In this document: in pieces, positions 58,768 to 64,000 of the stretch
Numbering within the stretch: the stretch's first letter is position 1
Layout of the letters: every line of letters begins with the position of its first letter
Origin: Acinetobacter calcoaceticus
GTDB lineage: Bacteria > Pseudomonadota > Gammaproteobacteria > Pseudomonadales > Moraxellaceae
Assembly: GCF_900520355.1 (NCBI RefSeq)
Contig: NZ_LS999521.1
Location: 992,001 to 1,056,000 of the forward strand
Direction: 5' to 3'
Length of the DNA stretch: 64,000 nt
Program-made: the position numbers and the translations under genes
The notes under the pieces: model-generated
Databases searched by the model: none
What the model saw: only the letters and a program-made list of their open reading frames with translations
What the model was told of the DNA's origin: nothing

Positions 58768-60024
58768 ATGGGTTATCAGAAGATTGTGGTTCCTGCAGAT
58801 GGTGACAAAATTAAGGTAAATGCAGACCTGTCACTGAATGTACCAAATCATCCAATTATTCCTTTTATTGAGGGTGATGGTATTGGTGTGGATATTACAC
58901 CAACCATGAAAGCAGTCGTAGATGCTGCTATTTTAAAAGCTTACGGTGGCAAACGCTCAATCGAATGGATGGAAGTGTATTGCGGCGAAAAAGCCAATAA
59001 AATTTATGGCAGCTATATGCCGGAAGAAACTTTTGAAGCACTTCGTGAGTTTGTTGTCTCAATTAAAGGTCCTTTAACGACACCAGTCGGTGGTGGCATT
59101 CGTTCACTCAACGTTGCCTTACGCCAAGAATTGGATTTATATGTTTGCGTACGTCCAGTGCGTTGGTTTGAAGGTGTTCCTTCACCTGTTCAACACCCAG
59201 AATTAACCGACATGGTCATTTTCCGTGAAAATTCGGAAGATATTTATGCGGGCATTGAATGGAAAGCCGATTCTGAAGAAGCTAAAAAAGTCATTAGATT
59301 CCTTCAAGAAGAAATGGGTGTGACAAAGATCCGTTTTCCAGAAGGCTGTGGTATCGGAATTAAACCTGTATCGAAAGAAGGTTCACAGCGTTTAGTACGC
59401 AAAGCCATTCAGTTTGCAATTGAAAATGATAAGCCTTCGGTGACCCTTGTTCATAAGGGTAATATCATGAAATATACCGAAGGGGCGTTCAAAGAGTGGG
59501 GCTATGAGCTCGCTCTCGATCGTTTCGGTGGGGAACTCATTGATGGTGGTCCATGGGTTAAAATTCAGAACCCTAGGACTGGTAAAGACATCATCATTAA
59601 AGATGTGATTGCGGATGCATTCTTACAGCAAATTTTAATGCGTCCCGCTGATTACTCTGTTATTGCAACCCTTAATTTAAATGGTGATTATATCTCTGAT
59701 GCTTTGGCAGCGGAAGTAGGTGGCATTGGTATTGCACCAGGTGCGAATATTGGCGGGGCAATTGCAGTTTATGAAGCTACTCATGGCACTGCGCCTAAGT
59801 ATGCAGGTCAAGATAAAGTAAACCCCGGTTCAATCATTCTTTCTGCTGAAATGATGCTACGTGATATGGGCTGGACAGAAGCTGCTGATCTGATCATTAA
59901 AGGAATTTCAGGAGCGATTGCCGCTAAAACCGTAACTTACGATTTTGAGCGTTTAATGCCAGATGCAACCTTGTTACGTTGCTCTGAATTTGGTGACGCG
60001 ATTATAAAACATATGGGAGAGTAA
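58768..60024 (+). CDS. icd: Dimeric NADP-dependent isocitrate dehydrogenase
   Basis: 418 residues of the prokaryotic homodimeric IDH-I type. Seen: [15 protein letters not shown] at the start, [41 protein letters not shown] (with the Ser of the phosphorylation site region GGGIRSLN), [24 protein letters not shown] and [21 protein letters not shown]. Divergent from rluE. A kinase/phosphatase AceK gene is not visible in this window, so regulation by phosphorylation cannot be judged. Confidence 0.97.
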   Translation: MGYQKIVVPADGDKIKVNADLSLNVPNHPIIPFIEGDGIGVDITPTMKAVVDAAILKAYGGKRSIEWMEVYCGEKANKIYGSYMPEETFEALREFVVSIKGPLTTPVGGGIRSLNVALRQELDLYVCVRPVRWFEGVPSPVQHPELTDMVIFRENSEDIYAGIEWKADSEEAKKVIRFLQEEMGVTKIRFPEGCGIGIKPVSKEGSQRLVRKAIQFAIENDKPSVTLVHKGNIMKYTEGAFKEWGYELALDRFGGELIDGGPWVKIQNPRTGKDIIIKDVIADAFLQQILMRPADYSVIATLNLNGDYISDALAAEVGGIGIAPGANIGGAIAVYEATHGTAPKYAGQDKVNPGSIILSAEMMLRDMGWTEAADLIIKGISGAIAAKTVTYDFERLMPDATLLRCSEFGDAIIKHMGE

Positions 60025-60033
60025 TCTTCTATT

Positions 60034-60063
60034 AAAAAAGCCCTCGGTTGAGGGCTTTTTTTA
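60034..60063. terminator. Bidirectional terminator between icd and the MFS operon
   Basis: Stem AAAAAAGCCCTC/GAGGGCTTTTTT with loop GGTT. Confidence 0.93.
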
Positions 60064-60186
60064 TTGCAAAAATTCAGGGTATTTAGTGGTCTTCGTGATG
60101 CCGACTTTCTTTTGATAACTCTGGTCTAAAGCCTGAATAATAAGAACAAAGGCAATTAAAAATAGCGGCAAGAACAGAGATTTCAT
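60061..60186 (-). CDS. 41-residue single-helix membrane peptide
   Basis: Not recognised. MKSLFLPLFLIAFVLIIQALDQSYQKK and a short polar tail: one membrane helix, Lys-rich after it. The ATG overlaps the MFS stop as ATGA, with GGAG ten bases upstream in the MFS 3' end, which is good evidence of translation. A longer frame from 60243 starts inside the MFS gene and is less likely. It may be a small partner of the transporter; no homolog identified. Confidence 0.68.
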   Translation of the reverse strand: MKSLFLPLFLIAFVLIIQALDQSYQKKVGITKTTKYPEFLQ

Positions 60187-61361
60187 AATTCGGTTTCTCC
60201 GAGAGTTGAGATGTAAGTAGGCCGTACAGGAAATAAAAGGCAAACTGCAAAGAGTAGAACGATTCCACCCAAAAGGAAGAGATGTGCATAAGACCAGTGC
60301 AAATGATGCAAAGTACTAATGACGACACCGCCTAAAAGCTGAGTGCTAGCAAACCCAATCGTGGCAAGGCTCCATAGCTTTTGATAACGTTGCTCATAAA
60401 TTTGTAAGAGGCTATAAGAGCTAATAAACACCGTAGCGGGGGTTAGTAATCCTGTAAAAAAGGAGGATAAAGCGAGCAAAGAAGTGGTCTGGGAAAAGAA
60501 AGGTAAAACAACAGCTAGACAGTAAATGGCATATAACCATTTAATGGTGTGTAAATATCCTATTATTCGGCTTAAGCAATAAGCGACAAATGCACCAATG
60601 CAGCTTCCTGCTCCATAGAGAACCCAAAATAAATTCCTTTGTTCTAATGAAAAATGCAAAGTTCCAGATAAATAATCCATCCAGAATAGAGAGTGAGGAA
60701 TATAAGCAAAGGCACTGCACATGTAGGCAATAATAATGACTAGGCCTAAACGTGATTTTTGCGAGGCTTGCAGGTTTGTAGAATGCGGCTTAATCATCTG
60801 AGCTGTATTAGTTCTTAGTAATTGATAAAGCAGTACGCTTCCTAATATAGAAATGCTTGCAAAAATATCCCAAACATATTGAACAGACATATTTTTAAGT
60901 ACAGGAATAATAATGGTGGCAGATAAGACACCCACACCAATCCCGCTAAATCCTAAAAAATTAACTTTTAATCTTTGCGTGGTGGGAATGTATTTCATGG
61001 CAAAGCTCGGGGCTAAAATCATAAGCAAGCCGCCAGCAATACCAGAAACCGTACGCCAGAAAATGAACCATGCCAGAGGCATATCCATGAATGAGCAGCC
61101 TAGGAGGCTGAGGCTCCCGGCAATAGTTGAGAGTACGATCATGGATGGGATGTACTTTTCTTTAATACTCAATAATGCCAATAAGGCACCAATGAGATAT
61201 CCCAATAAATTTGCACTCCCTAAGAAGCTGGCAAAATCATGGGTCCAGTGATATTGCTCAATCATGATCGGCATGAGCGCAGTATATGAAAATCTGAACA
61301 CTCCAATACCCAAACAAGTTGCCAAAAAGACAAGTAAGCTCATTCGATAAAACGTAGACAT
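60183..61361 (-). CDS. YbfB/YjiJ-family MFS transporter
   Basis: 392 residues from the ATG at 61361; a longer start at 61409 adds 16 hydrophilic residues and has no ribosome site. About twelve membrane helices; CLGIGVFRFSYTALMPIMIEQYHW and NLLGYLIGALLAL are hallmarks of the YbfB/YjiJ group. Substrate unknown. Divergent from a LysR gene and directly coupled to a 41-residue peptide gene downstream. Confidence 0.87.
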   Translation of the reverse strand: MSTFYRMSLLVFLATCLGIGVFRFSYTALMPIMIEQYHWTHDFASFLGSANLLGYLIGALLALLSIKEKYIPSMIVLSTIAGSLSLLGCSFMDMPLAWFIFWRTVSGIAGGLLMILAPSFAMKYIPTTQRLKVNFLGFSGIGVGVLSATIIIPVLKNMSVQYVWDIFASISILGSVLLYQLLRTNTAQMIKPHSTNLQASQKSRLGLVIIIAYMCSAFAYIPHSLFWMDYLSGTLHFSLEQRNLFWVLYGAGSCIGAFVAYCLSRIIGYLHTIKWLYAIYCLAVVLPFFSQTTSLLALSSFFTGLLTPATVFISSYSLLQIYEQRYQKLWSLATIGFASTQLLGGVVISTLHHLHWSYAHLFLLGGIVLLFAVCLLFPVRPTYISTLGETEL

Positions 61362-61427
61362 GAGAAGACGCTCAATTTTTTTATTATTAAAAGCTAGTTT
61401 TGTGATCATTAAAAATGATTTAATAAG

Positions 61428-61454
61428 ATGATAGTTATCTTATTTTGAGATAGT
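61428..61454. promoter_or_regulatory. Candidate LysR operator
   Basis: ATAGTTATC..TTTGAGATAGT is an imperfect inverted repeat in the MFS/LysR divergent spacer, at the place where such regulators bind. Not a strong T-N11-A match. Confidence 0.35.
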
Positions 61455-61457
61455 GTA

Positions 61458-62363
61458 ATGTTATTAAAGTCACTAGAGTTTTTCTTGGCGGTCGCAGAGA
61501 GTGGGAGTTTTTCATTGGCTGCACAAAAAATGTATACCGTTCAATCGAATATCACCAGCCATATAAAAAAACTTGAAGAAGAGTTGGGTGTGATTTTATT
61601 AAATCGCCATAACCCAGTGACGCTAACCAATGCAGGACAACAGCTACATAGTTATGCTGTTCAAATGCTTGCACTACACCATAAAGCTAAAAGAATCTTT
61701 CAAGAAGGTGGAATTGATCCTGCTGAATCAATTCGACTTGGAAGTATGGAGACCACTGCTGCGATACGTTTGCCACAGTTACTCAATCAATGTATGCAGC
61801 AATATCCCACTTTACCTATAGAGCTACAAACTCATCCGACACGTTATTTATTAAATGCTGTACATCAGGGTGAATTGGACTGTGCTTTTGTGGCATCTAA
61901 ACATTCCATTCCTGAGTTATATAGTTTTCCTGTGTGGCATGAAGAACTGGTTCTGGTTTGTTCTAAGCAGCAACATAGCTTTCCAGAAAAAGAGGTTCTT
62001 GCAAAAACCAGATTTATAGCATTTCGGCAAGGTTGTTCATATCGACATGCAATAGAGCTTTTCTTGAATGACTTTAGTATCCCACCTTCGCAAATTATGG
62101 AAATGGGCAGTCTGGACGGAATTGTGAGTTGTGTAGAGTTAGGTGTTGGTTTTGCTTTATTACCTAAGTCATATCTCTCAAAAGTTGCGGATAAAGTTTC
62201 AGTCAATTGTTTTGGACTAAATACGGAATCTGCTTTTTTCACTACATATTTAGTTGCCCAGTTACCCGAAACATGGGGAACTAATTTAAAGCAATTTATT
62301 TATTTTATTGAGCAACAATTTGAATTAAAGGTTGCTTATGTGGAGGCTGATTTTTATACATAA
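61458..62363 (+). CDS. LysR-type transcriptional regulator
   Basis: 301 residues: N-terminal winged helix (FFLAVAESGSFSLAAQKMYTVQSNITSHIKKLEEELGVILLNRHNPVTLTNAG, written only to note the LysR layout) followed by a substrate-binding domain starting near residue 90. LysR proteins usually control the gene divergent to them, here the MFS transporter. The ligand is unknown. The 49-97 base spacer holds an imperfect palindrome. Confidence 0.92.
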   Translation: MLLKSLEFFLAVAESGSFSLAAQKMYTVQSNITSHIKKLEEELGVILLNRHNPVTLTNAGQQLHSYAVQMLALHHKAKRIFQEGGIDPAESIRLGSMETTAAIRLPQLLNQCMQQYPTLPIELQTHPTRYLLNAVHQGELDCAFVASKHSIPELYSFPVWHEELVLVCSKQQHSFPEKEVLAKTRFIAFRQGCSYRHAIELFLNDFSIPPSQIMEMGSLDGIVSCVELGVGFALLPKSYLSKVADKVSVNCFGLNTESAFFTTYLVAQLPETWGTNLKQFIYFIEQQFELKVAYVEADFYT

Positions 62364-62547
62364 ATATCTCACTTAATTTATAAATTAAAAGTGATATATA
62401 TGTATTTAAAAGTCATTTTATATTCTCACGCAGGTTTGTAATCATCTTGATGCTATAAAATTGTTGAAAAGGGTAGTTTATATAGGCCGGCTATGGTCAA
62501 ATATGCCCCCTTGAAAGATGACACAAGCAATAATTTGGAGTCTGGGA

Positions 62548-63939
62548 ATGAATATACCCTTAATCATCAATATTGTGGTTTTTGTCGGGTTAATATTTTT
62601 ACTCGCCCAAACACGTAAAACAGACTGGAGCTTATCAAAAAAAGTTCTGGCTGGCTTAATTCTAGGTGTGGTGTTTGGCTTAGGACTACATTTGATTTAT
62701 GGCGGTGGCCATCCGATTCTTGCTGAATCTATTAGCTGGTTTAATATCGTTGGAAACGGCTATGTAAAACTTTTACAAATGGTTGTTATGCCTTTGGTGT
62801 TTGTGTCTATTTTGGGAGCGGTTGCAAAATTACACCAAGCCTCATCTTTAGGCAAAATCAGTTTTTATACGATTGGTACTTTACTCTTCACAACGCTGAT
62901 TGCTGCGCTCGTAGGGGTGTTTGTTACTAATCTGTTTGGCTTAACAGCAAAAGGTTTGGTGCAAGGTGCTGCCGAAACTGCACGCTTAACTGCCATTAAT
63001 ACAGACTATGTGGACAAAGTTACCGATTTAAGTGTACCGCAATTTATTCTTTCCTTTATTCCAAGTAATCCATTTGCTGAATTGACTGGTGCAAACCCCA
63101 CTTCAATTATTAGTGTGGTTATCTTTGCCGTCTTCTTAGGGATAGCAGCGCTAAACTTAATGAAAGATGATGAAGAAAAAGGTCAGCGTATTTTAACGGC
63201 TATCCAGACTTTACAGTCTTGGGTGATGAAGCTGGTTCGTTTGGTGATGACCTTAACGCCTTATGGTGTTTTTGCACTCATGACCAAAGTTGTGGCAAGT
63301 TCGAATGTTGCAGATATCTTAAACTTAGGCGGTTTCTTGGTGGCGTCTTATTTAGGCTTGGCGATTATGTTTGTCGTACATGCCATTATTTTGACGCTTA
63401 CAGGTGTTTCTCCGCTTAAATTCTTTAAGAAAGTTGCTCCTGTTTTAACGTTTGCATTTACCAGCCGTTCAAGCGCTGCAAGTATTCCACTGAGCATTGA
63501 AGCACAAACTCGTCGTTTAGGTATTCCTGAATCTATTGCAAGTTTCTCTGCTTCATTTGGTGCAACAATTGGCCAAAATGGTTGTGCTGGTTTATATCCA
63601 GCAATGCTAGCGGTAATGGTTGCGCCAACGATGGGAATTAACACGCTAGACCCAATGTGGATTGCATCGTTAGTTGGTATTGTGACTTTAAGTTCAATTG
63701 GTGTGGCTGGAGTAGGTGGCGGTGCGACTTTTGCTGCACTGATCGTACTTCCTGCAATGGGCTTACCTGTAACTTTGGTTGCGCTTCTTATTTCAATTGA
63801 ACCTTTAATTGATATGGGACGTACTGCGTTAAATGTAAATGGTTCAATGACTGCGGGTGTTGTTACCAGTCAATTGATGGGCCAGACAGATAAAGAAATC
63901 TTAAACAGTGAAGATGAAATTGAACTAACACATCATTAA
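62548..63939 (+). CDS. tcyP: L-cystine transporter TcyP (SLC1/dicarboxylate symporter family)
   Basis: Inner-membrane symporter of 463 residues from the ATG at 62548 (TTGGAG seven bases upstream; ATG 62518 rejected), the same length as E. coli TcyP (YdjN). Seen: [28 protein letters not shown] opening, [44 protein letters not shown] and [20 protein letters not shown]. Imports cystine or other sulfur compounds in E. coli. Own terminator follows. Confidence 0.92.
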   Translation: MNIPLIINIVVFVGLIFLLAQTRKTDWSLSKKVLAGLILGVVFGLGLHLIYGGGHPILAESISWFNIVGNGYVKLLQMVVMPLVFVSILGAVAKLHQASSLGKISFYTIGTLLFTTLIAALVGVFVTNLFGLTAKGLVQGAAETARLTAINTDYVDKVTDLSVPQFILSFIPSNPFAELTGANPTSIISVVIFAVFLGIAALNLMKDDEEKGQRILTAIQTLQSWVMKLVRLVMTLTPYGVFALMTKVVASSNVADILNLGGFLVASYLGLAIMFVVHAIILTLTGVSPLKFFKKVAPVLTFAFTSRSSAASIPLSIEAQTRRLGIPESIASFSASFGATIGQNGCAGLYPAMLAVMVAPTMGINTLDPMWIASLVGIVTLSSIGVAGVGGGATFAALIVLPAMGLPVTLVALLISIEPLIDMGRTALNVNGSMTAGVVTSQLMGQTDKEILNSEDEIELTHH

Positions 63940-63950
63940 TAAACTGTAAG

Positions 63951-63987
63951 AGACGACTCAATCTCATTGGATTGGGTCGTTTTTTTA
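63951..63987 (+). terminator. Terminator of tcyP
   Basis: Stem ACGACTCAATC/GGATTGGGTCGT followed by TTTTTTT. Confidence 0.9.
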
Positions 63988-64000
63988 TGTGTGAATCATA

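Noticed and set aside
60913..61251. 112-residue frame antisense to the MFS transporter
   Set aside because: Shadow of the transporter frame; no ribosome site.

Overview
The window is a stretch of bacterial chromosome, almost certainly from Acinetobacter and probably the calcoaceticus-baumannii complex. This is inferred from the A+T-rich composition, typical gammaproteobacterial core genes, the long-form GAPDH, the adjacent monomeric and dimeric isocitrate dehydrogenases and the wording of many proteins; no database search was run. I saw no insertion sequence, prophage, CRISPR array or rRNA. One tRNA gene (Asn, GTT) is present.

Layout. 1-3.1 kb: minus-strand sulfate uptake operon (sbp, an RBBP9-like hydrolase, cysT, cysW running off the edge). 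3.4-5.9 kb: pabC-mltG-tmk. 6-10.3 kb: two thioesterases, nadB, and a DegP/MucD-type periplasmic protease. 10.4-17.6 kb: a long plus-strand housekeeping run, lepA-lepB-DUF4845-rnc-era-lipoprotein-recO-pdxJ-miaE, covering translation, secretion, RNA processing, recombination repair and cofactor synthesis. 17.9-25.3 kb: an SDR, tRNA-Asn, small unknowns, an EamA transporter, an aspartate aminotransferase, a PAS-PAS-GGDEF diguanylate cyclase and a macro-domain-like protein. 25.4-39.9 kb: uvrB, lipocalin, rarD, GAPDH, two paralogous repeat-rich membrane-anchored proteins, cgtA-proB, a HAD phosphatase with a DUF1615 lipoprotein, dusB, a flavin oxidoreductase and a VIT1/CCC1 transporter.

40.1-48.1 kb is the most distinctive region. 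It is a predicted exopolysaccharide synthesis and export locus. On the plus strand are a TPR/outer-membrane beta-barrel protein (NfrA/PgaA/BcsC-like logic) and a WecB-type UDP-GlcNAc 2-epimerase. Converging on them from the minus strand is a five-gene, fully overlapping operon: a membrane protein with a cytosolic domain that may be a degenerate GGDEF, an unknown membrane protein, a processive GT2 polysaccharide synthase, a BcsB-like periplasmic protein, and a TIM-barrel-like periplasmic protein. It looks like a hybrid of the E. coli NGR (Nfr/WecB) and cellulose (Bcs) pathways, and predicts a secreted polymer probably containing ManNAc, possibly under c-di-GMP control.

48.2-64 kb: photolyase, SlyD-like PPIase, NDH-2, a D-Ala-D-Ala carboxypeptidase, an M61 peptidase, monomeric IDH, rluE, dimeric IDH, a YbfB-type MFS transporter with a coupled 41-residue membrane peptide, a divergent LysR regulator, and the cystine transporter gene tcyP.

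Most convergent gene pairs share bidirectional hairpin terminators, listed individually. Start codons were re-chosen from ribosome binding sites where the longest frame began at an unlikely TTG/GTG. No stretch over 300 bases lacks a feature except 55.03-55.43 kb, which holds a terminator and a leader hairpin before the monomeric IDH gene.
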